Part shown: one piece after another, positions 8,782 to 17,953 of the stretch
How positions within the stretch are numbered: the stretch's first letter is position 1
Layout of the letters: each line of letters opens with the position of its first letter
From: JAJFUI01 sp039698035
Lineage (GTDB): Bacteria; Planctomycetota; Planctomycetia; Pirellulales; Thermoguttaceae
Reading direction: 5' to 3'
DNA length: 64,000 bases
NCBI GenBank assembly: GCA_039698035.1
Contig: JBDKSW010000015.1
Span: 1 to 64,000, forward strand
Position numbers and translations under genes: made by a program
The notes under the pieces: generated by a model
Seen by the model: only the letters and a program-made list of their open reading frames with translations
What the model was told of the DNA's origin: nothing
Database searches by the model: none

Positions 8782-10032
8782 CTAGTCGATATCGGCCAGT
8801 TCCATTCGGATGGCGATGATCGCGTCGCGGCAAGCGAGAAACGCATCGACAATCTTGGGATCGAAATGCGTGCCACGGTTGTCACGCATGATTTCCAAGC
8901 ATCGATTGAGGGGGAAGGCCGGCTTGTAGGGGCGCCTGCTCGTCAGGGCGTCGAAGACGTCGGCCACGGCCGTGATGCGCGACGAGAGCGGGATGTCCTC
9001 GCCGGCCAGCCCCAACGGATAGCCTGTGCCGTCCCATCGCTCGTGGTGGGTCAGCGCGATTTCGGCGGCCATCTTGATCAACGGGGAGCTTTCGATTCCC
9101 ATGATCATTTCGCCGAGGACCGTGTGTTCCTTGAAGGCTCGCCACTCTTCTTCGGACATGGGCTCGAACGTGTGCTTGCCGTAGCTGCTGTGCTTCTGCA
9201 TGATCTCAAACTCATCCGGCGAGAGTTTGGACGGTTTCAGCAGGATGGCGTCGGGGATGCCGATCTTGCCCATGTCGTGCAGGGGGGCCGCCTGTTCGAG
9301 AAGCTCGACGTATGGTTCGTCCAAGCCCAGTTGCCGAGCGATCGTTCCGACATAGCGACCAACGCGGATCACGTGGCGTCCGGTTTCGTTGTCCCGGTAC
9401 TCGGCTGCCCTCGCCAGGCAGTGGATCAGCTCGAGACGCGAAGCAGCCAGCTCGGCGGTTCTGCGGCTCACCTGCTCGGCCAGATCGCGCGCGTAGTTTT
9501 TCAGATAGTCGTGGTACGTCTTGAAGAGCAAGGCATTGCGCACCCGCACCAACAGCTCCGTGAGATTCACCGGCTTGTTGAGGAAGTCGGTCGATCCCAT
9601 TTCCAGGGCCTCGATCTTGATCTGCTCGTCGTCGGCCGCCGTTAGCACGATGGCCGGAATGTGGGCCAGGGCTTCGTCGCTTCGCACCATGCGCAGAATG
9701 CCGAGACCGCTGATCTTCGGCATCATGATGTCGAGGATGATCACGTCCGGCATTTCTTCCGCGATCATCTCCATGACGCGGCCGGGGTCCGTGCTCGTCA
9801 CGAAGTGTTTGTAGCCCGCCAGGCTGAGATGGGTTTGGGCCACTCGAATATTGAGCGGCTCATCGTCGACGATCATGATCTTGGCGGTCTCGAAGAGCTC
9901 GCGGGTGCCCGGCTCGGATGGTGAGTCCGTCTGCGGAAGCGTTGCCTGGCAACATCCGATGTCCGAACACTTGTCGCTATCGGCCGGTCGCGCTTCGCTA
10001 TCGGCCAGCTGCATCTGGGGTGTTTGAATCAT
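8782..10032 (-). CDS. Response regulator with HD-GYP domain (probable cyclic-di-GMP phosphodiesterase)
   Basis: The protein has a receiver domain (KIMIVDDEP, phospho-acceptor Asp in VIILDIMMPK, Thr and Lys in IVLTAADD and FLNKPVN). A short coiled coil links it to an HD-GYP domain with HDMGKIGIPD and HHERWDGTGYP. The HD-GYP family hydrolyses cyclic-di-GMP, and all visible metal-ligand motifs are intact. Phosphorylation of the receiver would gate that activity. The frame could extend to 10122, but only through a TTG. ATG at 10032 is preferred, though no strong ribosome site is seen. It lies 233 bases downstream of the hybrid kinase on the same strand, so it is the likely phosphorelay output. 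Confidence 0.9.
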   Translation of the reverse strand: MIQTPQMQLADSEARPADSDKCSDIGCCQATLPQTDSPSEPGTRELFETAKIMIVDDEPLNIRVAQTHLSLAGYKHFVTSTDPGRVMEMIAEEMPDVIILDIMMPKISGLGILRMVRSDEALAHIPAIVLTAADDEQIKIEALEMGSTDFLNKPVNLTELLVRVRNALLFKTYHDYLKNYARDLAEQVSRRTAELAASRLELIHCLARAAEYRDNETGRHVIRVGRYVGTIARQLGLDEPYVELLEQAAPLHDMGKIGIPDAILLKPSKLSPDEFEIMQKHSSYGKHTFEPMSEEEWRAFKEHTVLGEMIMGIESSPLIKMAAEIALTHHERWDGTGYPLGLAGEDIPLSSRITAVADVFDALTSRRPYKPAFPLNRCLEIMRDNRGTHFDPKIVDAFLACRDAIIAIRMELADID

Positions 10033-10265
10033 GACAGGTACTTGCCGGGCACGGACGCGAGTCATCGCGTGGGAAAAAGTCGCAAACCGAGGTACGAATG
10101 CGCGGTCCCACTCGGGCGGCAAGCGTCAACCACACGCGGAGCCAAGCCTGTGGGCCGTCTAATCAAATATAGGGCCCAGTTCCCGGCCCTCGAAAGAACG
10201 TCGGCTGCGCCCGTCCACAAAGGCGTCAGTGAATGCCGAGAATGCCGGATTTAACATTCCACCGG

Positions 10266-13016
10266 TCACGGCCGAGCCCCGATTCGGTCATCCGGACGAA
10301 TCGCCACTCGTTGCGCCAGGTCGAGAAGTTCTGAAACGACCGCTTCGATTTCATCGCACTGCTCATCGTGGGCCAGTGCACCGAGTCGCTTGGCGGGCTG
10401 GGTAAAGGCGGAGAAACCCACAGTGCCCCCGGCCCCTTTCAGCCAATGTGCAAGACGTCCAACTTCGATGTAGTCGTGCCTTGCGATGGCGCTTTCTATG
10501 GCGGCAAGCTGGTCTCGCAACAGCGGAATGAACTCTTCGACGATCGAACGATAGCTGGGATTGTTCGTGGGGAGGGTGGAGTAAATCGGGCCCTGCTGCT
10601 GGGCCGTCGCCGTCGCGGACGGCCTGGAGATGTCGCGGCTCCGCGATCCGCCAGGGTCTGAGGCTGCCGGCGACGTTGCCGCCGTAGTCGGCGGTTGACC
10701 CGTCGCGGCGTTCATCCCCAGGGCCTTGGCGATGGTGCGAATCAGAACGTTGGCGTCGACGGGCTTTGTCACGTAGTCGGTGCAGCCCGCCGCTTCGCAC
10801 TTTTGCCGATCGCCCTTCATGGCATGCGCCGTCAGGGCGATGATCGGCAAGGTCACGCCACGCTGCCGCAACTCGGCGGCCGCCGCGTAGCCGTCCATGA
10901 TTGGCATTTGCATGTCCATCAAGATCAAGTCGAAAGGCTGGCTCAGGGCCAAGTCAACGCCGATCTGACCGTTTTCGGCCGGTGTGACCCGAGCGCCGGC
11001 GTCCTCCAGCACGACCGTGAAGAGCCTCCGGTTCGTGTGGCCGTCCTCGACCAGCAGAACGTTGATGTCCGTCAGGCAAAGGCTGCCTTCCTGAGCTTGG
11101 CGGTGCGCGCTTCGCATGCCGTCGGCTGCCGGCGCCGCAATGATCTTGACATTGTCCAGCGGTCCCGTGTCAATCGCGACCGTGAACGTGCTGCCGACTC
11201 CGATCTGGCTTGAAACATCGACCCGGCCGCCGAGGGCTTGGGCGATGCGGCTGCAGATCGTCAAACCGAGGCCCGTTCCGCCAAACTCTCGCGTCACGGA
11301 CGTATCGGCCTGGACGAAGGGGTCAAAGATGGCCCCGAATTTTTCTGCGGGGATGCCGACGCCCGTGTCGCGAACCTGAATGACCAGTTGCGGTTTGTCT
11401 GGATCTTGGACGAGGTTTGCCAGGACCTTGACTTCGCCGCGATGGGTGAACTTGATGGCATTGCTCACCAGGTTCATCAGCAGTTGCCGGAATCGGGCCG
11501 GATCGGTCAAGATCGTCTCGGGGACGCCGCTCAGCCATTGGCAATCCAGCGAAAGGCCCTTTTCAATCGCTTTGACGCGCAGGACGGAGGTGACCTCGCT
11601 GATCATGTCGTGCGGCGAGCATCGAAGTTGCTCGATCTCCAGGCGATCCGCTTCGATCTTCGACAAATCCAGAATGTCATTGATCAAGCTGAGAAGGTGG
11701 CCGCTGCTGGTGTGGATCGTGTCCAAATAATCTTCGCGGATGCTCTCCTCGCACTGCTGGCCCATTTTCCGCAGGAGATCCGTGAAGCCGATGATGGCGT
11801 TCAACGGAGTGCGAATCTCGTGGCTCATGTTCGCCAAGAACCGGCTCTTGGCCATGTTGGCGGCCTCCGCGGCCTCTTTCGCCCGAACGATCTCGCGCTG
11901 GGCCCGTTTCTGCTCGCTGATGTCGACGAAGACCTCGAGCAGCAAGTCCCGGTTGTGGATGGTCATGGGGACGACCGTTTTCAGCACGGGCAATTGTTCG
12001 CTATTCGACTTCAGCAGCACGCGTTCCGAATTGTCGATATGTTGTCCAAGGTCGGTGATGGGGCAACGGTTGCATTCCGCGGGACAGACAAACTGATGGC
12101 ACGTTCGGCCAAGCACCTGCTCTTCCGTCGCGCCGATCATCCGGCACGCCACGGGGTTGGCGTCCACGATCGTGTGCATCTTGGCGTCGATGAGCATGAT
12201 GCCGGCCGGCATTTTGTCGATGATGATTTTCCGGCGGTCTTCGCTTTCGCGGAGCTCGGCCGTGCGCTCGAGAACACGATCCTCCAATTCGTCGTGTGCC
12301 TTTTTCAGGGCCTGATCCGACGCGTCAATCCGCTGTAACATGCGATTGAACTCGGTATACAACACGCCGAGTTCGTCCTCGGACTGATGCGCGACCCGAA
12401 GCGAATAATCTCCGCGGGCCGTCACCGCGGTGGCGGTTGTCGCTAACTGCAGGATCGGTTTGGAGATGCTTTGTTGAAGCCTGTGAGCGATTGCCAGCGA
12501 GAGGACCAGCGCCGCGAAGACCACCGCGGCGACGATCTTGATGTAACTCAGCAACTGGCCGCGAAGATCATTGGCGCTGGCGCAAATGTAGAGCGAGCCG
12601 ACTGGTTCGCCCCGGTCGAGCACCTGGCGGAAGACTTCGACGTGCCCCGATTCCGTAAAACGCGACTCGTTGCTCGATGCGGCCGGCGGAATGTCGCCCG
12701 GCTTGCAGATGGCGGGATAGGTCGCTAAGACCTTGTCGTCCGCGTCATAAAGGCACGCCAGTCGCACGGACGGTTGCGACTGGAACGCGTTCAAGAGTGT
12801 TTTCGCGGCCGGAATGTCTCTGAAGCTGAGGACGGCCGTGCTGTTGAACGCCAGCATTTCAGCTTGGCTGTCGAGCGCTGCCGTCTTGAAGGCGCGCATC
12901 GTGTACACTTGGTTCACGATGACGCCGATGGCGGATAGAGCCAGCGCAACACCCACCGAAACGACGGACAGCCCGATGAGTTTCCACTTGATCGACCAAT
13001 GGCGCACGGACCGCAT
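10266..13016 (-). CDS. Hybrid sensor histidine kinase (periplasmic sensor, HAMP, PAS, HisKA, HATPase, receiver, HPt)
   Basis: The 916-residue inner-membrane kinase has a membrane segment at about 12-34 and a periplasmic domain of some 120 residues. The periplasmic domain resembles the CHASE8 type of YfiN (LAFNSTAVLSFRDIPAAKTL). A second membrane segment lies near 157-180, followed by HAMP and a PAS domain with a Cys cluster (CHQFVCPAECNRC). HisKA carries the phospho-His in FLANMSHEIRTPLN (about 398), and the ATPase has GTGLGLTIC. A receiver (Asp in LILMDMQMP) and a C-terminal HPt (His in LAHWLKGAGG) complete it. The ATG has AAGGA seven bases upstream. It sits between a YfiR-like gene and an HD-GYP regulator, so it probably reads a periplasmic signal passed by YfiR. 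Confidence 0.93.
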   Translation of the reverse strand: MRSVRHWSIKWKLIGLSVVSVGVALALSAIGVIVNQVYTMRAFKTAALDSQAEMLAFNSTAVLSFRDIPAAKTLLNAFQSQPSVRLACLYDADDKVLATYPAICKPGDIPPAASSNESRFTESGHVEVFRQVLDRGEPVGSLYICASANDLRGQLLSYIKIVAAVVFAALVLSLAIAHRLQQSISKPILQLATTATAVTARGDYSLRVAHQSEDELGVLYTEFNRMLQRIDASDQALKKAHDELEDRVLERTAELRESEDRRKIIIDKMPAGIMLIDAKMHTIVDANPVACRMIGATEEQVLGRTCHQFVCPAECNRCPITDLGQHIDNSERVLLKSNSEQLPVLKTVVPMTIHNRDLLLEVFVDISEQKRAQREIVRAKEAAEAANMAKSRFLANMSHEIRTPLNAIIGFTDLLRKMGQQCEESIREDYLDTIHTSSGHLLSLINDILDLSKIEADRLEIEQLRCSPHDMISEVTSVLRVKAIEKGLSLDCQWLSGVPETILTDPARFRQLLMNLVSNAIKFTHRGEVKVLANLVQDPDKPQLVIQVRDTGVGIPAEKFGAIFDPFVQADTSVTREFGGTGLGLTICSRIAQALGGRVDVSSQIGVGSTFTVAIDTGPLDNVKIIAAPAADGMRSAHRQAQEGSLCLTDINVLLVEDGHTNRRLFTVVLEDAGARVTPAENGQIGVDLALSQPFDLILMDMQMPIMDGYAAAAELRQRGVTLPIIALTAHAMKGDRQKCEAAGCTDYVTKPVDANVLIRTIAKALGMNAATGQPPTTAATSPAASDPGGSRSRDISRPSATATAQQQGPIYSTLPTNNPSYRSIVEEFIPLLRDQLAAIESAIARHDYIEVGRLAHWLKGAGGTVGFSAFTQPAKRLGALAHDEQCDEIEAVVSELLDLAQRVAIRPDDRIGARP

Positions 13017-13094
13017 GAGTCAATTCCTTCCGGAACATTGCCGTAGTGCGACGCAAAGCAGGCCGGAGTTGGAACCTCGTCGGCAAGGCGGCGT

Positions 13095-13694
13095 CTAATT
13101 GGAATATGCCGCCTTCACACCGCTCACCGGGATCCCTAGACTCAGCAACTTAGCGTCCATGCGGAGTTGTGCCCGTCGGGCCGCGTCTACATTGATTTCA
13201 AATCGTACGCGATCTCCTTCGACTACAAAGTTCGCCATCGCTCCTTGCTCGGCAAATCCGGAAACCTCACCCACGACGAATACGGATTCTTTCTGTGTCT
13301 TTGCAAGGACGGCCGCTCGCTGTTCGGCCGTTAACGATCGGCTGACAAACAAAATCTGGCAAGGTTGGGCGTAGTCCGCCGGCGATGTGAATCGCCGGAT
13401 GACAATCCGCCGCCTCTGGATGGTCTTCTTCTTGGCGATGGTGTCCAACGCCCCCGCGAATGAATCTTCTCCTACAACGCCGATGACGAACGGAGCGGAC
13501 GCATTGGCAAACGCAGTTGCCGGCCACTCGATGTAGCGGCCAAATGTATACAGGAAAACGGCTTTAAGATCGTATTCATTGTGCAACGACTCCGCCGGCG
13601 GTTCCTGGGCGTTGGCGTTGGCCACATCGCACCACGGCAGCCCGCCGAAGGCTAGCCCGATCGCGCCCATCGCCAGGAACGACCGTCTCGACAC
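13095..13694 (-). CDS. YfiR-like periplasmic protein (DUF4154) with Tat signal
   Basis: The mature part fits the YfiR/DUF4154 family. It shows EYDLKAVFLYTFGRYIEWP near the start, FVIGVVGEDSFAGAL, a middle region ending CQILFVSRSL, and the closing ...LRMDAKLLSLGIPV. YfiR of Pseudomonas represses the diguanylate cyclase YfiN by contacting its periplasmic domain. GTG at 13694 is chosen because it gives SRRSFLAMG followed by a hydrophobic stretch, a compact twin-arginine signal. The longer frame to 13817 needs a TTG and a 40-residue leader. The stop is 78 bases upstream of the kinase start. Partnership with the kinase's periplasmic sensor is inferred. Confidence 0.85.
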   Translation of the reverse strand: MSRRSFLAMGAIGLAFGGLPWCDVANANAQEPPAESLHNEYDLKAVFLYTFGRYIEWPATAFANASAPFVIGVVGEDSFAGALDTIAKKKTIQRRRIVIRRFTSPADYAQPCQILFVSRSLTAEQRAAVLAKTQKESVFVVGEVSGFAEQGAMANFVVEGDRVRFEINVDAARRAQLRMDAKLLSLGIPVSGVKAAYSN

Positions 13695-13849
13695 GCACGG
13701 CGACGAGCCACGCGTCCGATGCGGTGGGTTCGCAGTTGGGCGTGTCCGCCCGCGATCGTCACGAATGTAGGGACGAAACTTACTCACCGGGGGCCACTTG
13801 GGGCGGGGTCGCTCCAAGCCTGAAAAAGTCTAGGTTACTCCAGCGCCCC

Positions 13850-13870
13850 GATGTCCAACGTTTGGACATC
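13850..13870. repeat. 21-bp perfect palindrome (9-bp arms) upstream of the YfiR-like gene
   Basis: GATGTCCAA (13850-13858) and TTGGACATC (13862-13870) form a perfect inverted repeat around CGT. It lies in the 236-base gap between the TonB receptor stop and the YfiR-like start. No T run follows on the minus strand, so a regulator binding site is more likely than a terminator. The binding protein is unknown. Confidence 0.5.
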
Positions 13871-13930
13871 TTTCGAGGATGGCTGGGTTATAATGCCAAC
13901 GTGTTACCTAAAAGCTTGTGAGACTGGACG

Positions 13931-16306
13931 TTAGAACTTTGCGTCAACTCCAAAAATTGCCGTGAAACCGGGCTCTCGAATGAACGTGGGAACTCCCGCC
14001 GCGTTCAAGTAGACCAGCGAACCGGCTTCGTAATAATCGCGGTCTAGCAGGTTTTCCAAGCTGAGCGAAAGGCGGAGGTTCTGCCGCACCCGATAGTACC
14101 CCTTCAGGTCATAAACCGAAAAACCGGGCGTGCGCAGTTCCGAAAGGTTTGCGGCCACCTCATCTTGACTGCGCACCAGCCGGGCGACGAATTCGATTCC
14201 CCACTTGTCCTTCTCCGGATCCGGATCAAAGAATCGAACCGAGATACGCCCGTTGAACGGGTAGATCCCTGGCAGCGGTTCGGAGCCGCCGTTCGCTTCT
14301 GGGTAGTAGTTTCCCGAGCTGTCCATCGTCATGTGAAGAGGATGGACATTGTCGCCGTGGACGTAGGACATGCACCCGAACACGGTGACACCCGGTCGAA
14401 GCTGCACCTCGCCGAACAAGTCGCCGCCGGCCATCGTCGCCAGCGGAATGTTGTAGGTCTGGTACTCGGCGTGACACGTGTCGCCGTTCTCGGATTGCTT
14501 TCCGAGGTCCCCTCGCAACACGGACGAAAAGCCGCTGAAATCTCGACCAAGGTAATGCGTCGAATATTCCGGCGCGCAGAGCTCGAAGGGGAGTCCCGAA
14601 ATATAATCCCAAATCGTGGCGTAAAATCCTCGTGCGCCGTACCGGAACGGTCCCCTCTTGCTGGACAGCCCAAGGTCAAATTGCCAGTTCTTCTCCGGAG
14701 ACATCGTTGCGTACCCGTCGCAATAACTGTTGCCAAGACCACACACGGGCACGTACGGCTCGTTCGTGTACAACTCCGTGAGGTCGGGCGCCCGCATGGC
14801 GAACCCTGTGCCAACGCTCAGCGTGTCGTGATCGTTGAGCGAAATCTTCGATATGGCGTAAGCCATGCCCAACGTGTAGCTAGGCATCTCGCATCCGGCC
14901 GGCATCCATCCTGTGACGACGATCGGGTCATCCACGTTGAGCCAGGTCCAGGCGTAGTCGATTCGTCCTCCCAGAGTGAAGGACACCCGATCGCCGGCCG
15001 GCAACTCCAGGTTCGTCAGAAATCCCACGTCGTCCCGGCTCGATTCCGGATTGCCGAAGATTTCACCGTCGATCACGTCGACGCCTGCCGCGTTCACATC
15101 GCGTTCCTGATAGCGTTGTTCATAGCGTCGCCAGTCGGCGCCAATGGTCCACTGGGGGCCAAACTCGTGTCCGAACGTTCGGAGGCAACGCACGCCCGAC
15201 GAAATCGAATAGCCCTGGGCCAGCGTATTCACGGGCGCTTCGTGGCCTTCCGCAACCAGCGTGGACGCGATGAAGTCCTGATACCACGCCTGCTTGGAGC
15301 TTTCCAGCGCATTGCCGTAAAAGAAGGTTTCTTGGTGCCAGGTCTGCAGCACGAACTGTTGCGGGCCGCGAGGGTCCTCTTGAACGATGTAACGCAGGTT
15401 GTATTGGTTGTTCGTCGAGTTCTGAAGATCGTAAATCACGCCCGGCATCTGCACGTTGTTGAACTCGTTGTGTAGCGTTTCAAACTCGATCCGCGAACAA
15501 GAGCTGACATCGTAGCTCAGCGACAGCATGCCGTCCCAACGCTGGTAGCTGGAAGGCACAAGCCAGTCGGAATTGTCGCCGCCGGCTCGGTAGTCGTTGC
15601 TCGAACGCACACCATACGTGGCGACAATCCCCCAGTCTGTTCCGCCGCCTGAGGCGATCTCGCGCCCATAAATCGACTGGCCATTGGTTCCGTAGTTGAA
15701 GATCGTCTCGGCGTGCATCTCCGGACGGTCGTAGCGCTTGGGACTGAACAGGTCCACGGAGATGAAGGCGAAGCCGGGACCGTACAAGGACGTGTACGGT
15801 CCGTCGATGACCGTGACTTTCTGAACGACGCCCGGGTCGATCTGGCTGAGCAGGGAATCGACGTCCTGAATGGCTCGCAGTTGCGTCATCCCATCGGCGT
15901 TGGCGTTCAACTGCGAGGAGTTGTATCCCCGAACGCGCGGATCGACGTTGATGCCGGAAAGCCGGCGGCCGCTAACGCTTGGAATCTCCTTCAGCAGGTC
16001 CCCCGTGCTCGTGGCGTTCGCCGAACGGACCTCCGCCGTGTCGAGCGAGTTTGAAGCCGCGCCACCGGTGTTGCTTGAGCCGCCAAAGGGGTCCACCCGA
16101 ACGTCCGCCAGCTTGGATGGATCCTTGTCGGCCATGTCGAGCAGCGAGTCGAGATCGCGCGTCTTGGCGTCCGCAGCCGGCGTCGCCGTTGCGCCGGCTG
16201 CGCTGTCCGTCGCGGCGTCCTCGGCTCTGGCGATTAACGGCAGGGCGGTCCACAGGATCAGACAGCTCGCCACTGCGTTCAAGCTTCGTCGAGACAGGTG
16301 AAGCAT
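13931..16306 (-). CDS. TonB-dependent outer-membrane receptor
   Basis: The 791-residue protein has a Sec signal peptide ending near ARA-ED. A short Asp-rich N-terminal stretch (DPSKLADVRV) takes the TonB-box position. The plug has the family look: TSTGDLLKEIPSVSGRRL, DPRVRGYNSSQLNANADGM and VTVIDGPYTSLYGPG. A long beta-barrel follows and ends in phenylalanine (IFGVDAKF), the outer-membrane assembly signature. Such receptors import chelated metals, vitamins or glycans using TonB energy; the ligand is not evident. ATG 16306 is preferred over the upstream TTG at 16318. No TonB/ExbBD genes lie in the window. The same-strand genes downstream encode YfiR, a kinase and an HD-GYP regulator, suggesting a surface-signalling role. 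Confidence 0.9.
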   Translation of the reverse strand: MLHLSRRSLNAVASCLILWTALPLIARAEDAATDSAAGATATPAADAKTRDLDSLLDMADKDPSKLADVRVDPFGGSSNTGGAASNSLDTAEVRSANATSTGDLLKEIPSVSGRRLSGINVDPRVRGYNSSQLNANADGMTQLRAIQDVDSLLSQIDPGVVQKVTVIDGPYTSLYGPGFAFISVDLFSPKRYDRPEMHAETIFNYGTNGQSIYGREIASGGGTDWGIVATYGVRSSNDYRAGGDNSDWLVPSSYQRWDGMLSLSYDVSSCSRIEFETLHNEFNNVQMPGVIYDLQNSTNNQYNLRYIVQEDPRGPQQFVLQTWHQETFFYGNALESSKQAWYQDFIASTLVAEGHEAPVNTLAQGYSISSGVRCLRTFGHEFGPQWTIGADWRRYEQRYQERDVNAAGVDVIDGEIFGNPESSRDDVGFLTNLELPAGDRVSFTLGGRIDYAWTWLNVDDPIVVTGWMPAGCEMPSYTLGMAYAISKISLNDHDTLSVGTGFAMRAPDLTELYTNEPYVPVCGLGNSYCDGYATMSPEKNWQFDLGLSSKRGPFRYGARGFYATIWDYISGLPFELCAPEYSTHYLGRDFSGFSSVLRGDLGKQSENGDTCHAEYQTYNIPLATMAGGDLFGEVQLRPGVTVFGCMSYVHGDNVHPLHMTMDSSGNYYPEANGGSEPLPGIYPFNGRISVRFFDPDPEKDKWGIEFVARLVRSQDEVAANLSELRTPGFSVYDLKGYYRVRQNLRLSLSLENLLDRDYYEAGSLVYLNAAGVPTFIREPGFTAIFGVDAKF

Positions 16307-16683
16307 CCGGGCCACCAATTCAAACTGTCAGAAATGACGCAACATCATAAGATGAGGTAATTACGGAAGCCGCGAGACCCATGCCAACGCAGGAGGGACG
16401 CACCGGTCTACCCAATTTCAGCCAGGGGGGGGCGCGCCGCCTCTTTTCCAACGGTTCGACGCACTATGTGGCAAGAGATTAGGATTATTCCGAAAAAAGA
16501 GACATTGGCGGATTGAGGTTTACCACGTATCGCCCGTTGCGGGCGCGCAGTCTGCGTTGTCAACCAACATTGCCTGGACTGCCGGCTGCACACGGTGGGC
16601 AACGCCGCCGAACGAGGTCGAGAAAAGTTGCAGCAAGCGGTGAGCCTGGACTGAATGGCAAGATGCCTCTGCCGCGAACCGAC
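16307..16683. other. 377-bp intergenic region upstream of the TonB receptor
   Basis: This stretch between the fmt stop and the receptor start holds no supported gene. I looked for a cobalamin-type or other riboswitch on the minus strand and saw no diagnostic conserved boxes. It must contain the receptor promoter, but no convincing -35/-10 pair stands out. An eight-G tract near 16426-16433 is notable. Confidence 0.6.
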
Positions 16684-17643
16684 TCACTCGTCCGGCCCAA
16701 AGCGGTCGCCGACTCGCACGTGATGGCCGCGAAGGAACTCGGCGACCGACATCTCCCGCTTGCCGGCCGGCTGGATCGACAAGGGGAGAAGCACGCCGTC
16801 GCCCGTCGCAATCACAAGCCGATCGCCCGCGGCTTCCAGCACCGTGCCGGGCGGGCATGTCTCGGCGGTCCGAACGCGGTCCGAGGCCGCTCGCGACAAA
16901 ATGAGCCGCACCGCCGGACCGTTGTCCGGATGCCAGAACGTTGAGCTGCGAGGCCACGGCTCCAGGGCGCGAATTTGATTCTTGACTGCCAGGGCTGGGC
17001 GACGCCAATCAATTGCCCCGTCCGCCTTCTTCAACCGTCGAGCGCGGCTCGCGAGCGACGGGTCTTGCGCGATCGGCCGCACGTCGTCCGACTCCAGGCG
17101 GTCAATTGTCTCGCAAATCAGGTCGGCCCCAAGCTCGGCCAACCGCTGTTCCAGTTCCCCGGCCGTCTCCTCGGGATCGATCGCCACGCGAGTCTGCGCG
17201 ATGCACGGCCCGGCGTCGAGTTGCGGCGTCATGTGAATGACGGTCACGCCCGTCTCCGTGTCTCCACAGTAGATGGCCCAATTGATGGGGGCCGCACCGC
17301 GATATTTAGGCAGCAGCGACGCATGAAGGTTGATGCCGCCCCGTCGTGCCGCGCCCAGGGTCATTGGCGTGAGAATCTGCCCGTAGTCACAGACCACCAG
17401 CAGATCGGCGGCCAACGCCGCGAGCGAGCCGCGAAACTCGGCCGCATTGACATCGTCGGGATCGAAAATCGGCGTGCGATGCTCGGCGGCCTGCTCACGC
17501 AGAAGACTGGGCGGCTCGACGGGTCGCCCGCGATGCATTCGCACCGGTCCCGTGACCAGCCCAACCACCGTATGCCGCGTCTCGTAAAGCTTGCGGAACG
17601 TTGGCAGCGCGAAGGGGCCCGTGCCCATCATCAGTAGTCGCAT
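16684..17643 (-). CDS. fmt: Methionyl-tRNA formyltransferase
   Basis: Fmt formylates Met-tRNA-fMet using 10-formyl-tetrahydrofolate for translation initiation. The N-terminal Rossmann-like domain starts RLLMMGTGPFALPTF. The catalytic region has GGINLHASLLPKYRGAAPINWAI, with the family Asn-His pair, and later TPQLDAGPCI with the Asp. A C-terminal OB-like domain begins near KADGAIDW. ATG at 17643 is chosen over the annotated-length frame (17670) because GGGGAGAT lies 8 bases upstream. Length, 319 residues, is normal. No def gene is adjacent. Confidence 0.93.
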   Translation of the reverse strand: MRLLMMGTGPFALPTFRKLYETRHTVVGLVTGPVRMHRGRPVEPPSLLREQAAEHRTPIFDPDDVNAAEFRGSLAALAADLLVVCDYGQILTPMTLGAARRGGINLHASLLPKYRGAAPINWAIYCGDTETGVTVIHMTPQLDAGPCIAQTRVAIDPEETAGELEQRLAELGADLICETIDRLESDDVRPIAQDPSLASRARRLKKADGAIDWRRPALAVKNQIRALEPWPRSSTFWHPDNGPAVRLILSRAASDRVRTAETCPPGTVLEAAGDRLVIATGDGVLLPLSIQPAGKREMSVAEFLRGHHVRVGDRFGPDE

Positions 17644-17750
17644 CGCAAGGATCTCCCCGAAAGTCGGCAACGCCGGAAACCGGGCGAATTATAGCCGGCT
17701 CCCGGACGGCCGACAACTTGCAGAACGCCAAGTGCGGTTCAGCAAGGCCT

Positions 17751-17778
17751 TTGACAATCATGACGAGCGACCTATAGT
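17751..17778 (+). promoter_or_regulatory. Sigma70-type promoter for the prepilin-like gene
   Basis: TTGACA (17751-17756) and TATAGT (17773-17778) are separated by 16 bases and point toward the prepilin-like gene. The match to consensus is the best seen in the window. Transcription would start near 17785 and leave a leader of about 150 bases, which contains the repeat described next. Confidence 0.65.
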
Positions 17779-17841
17779 TCGGCGCAGGCGTCCGCGCTCG
17801 ATCGACACGACCAACCCGGCGACAGCATGCTCTTGGTCGTG

Positions 17842-17953
17842 GCGCAGCCAATGAACCGAGGCCGACCACCGGAAGGCCGAAACTTGGGGGCAAATGCGCA
17901 TGGCGACCAGTTCATCGTCCAAGCAAACGTCAAAAATGGGCACGAATCGCCAA
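17842..17953 (+). repeat. Dispersed intergenic repeat, copy A
   Basis: About 112 bases here align, with a few small gaps, to 21835-21947. Shared blocks include CAGCCAATGAACC, GAGGCCGACCA, CCAGTTCAT and GAGCAAAC/AAGCAAAC. Both copies lie in the same orientation immediately before a plus-strand gene, and this one overlaps the start of the prepilin-like gene. Function is unknown. Confidence 0.55.

Noticed and set aside
13862..13894. TTGGAC and TATAAT on the plus strand, as a promoter
   Set aside because: The spacer is 21 bases and no plus-strand gene follows; it reads into the 3' part of the TonB receptor.
16307..16683. Riboswitch upstream of the TonB receptor
   Set aside because: No conserved cobalamin, TPP or other class boxes were found on reading the minus strand.
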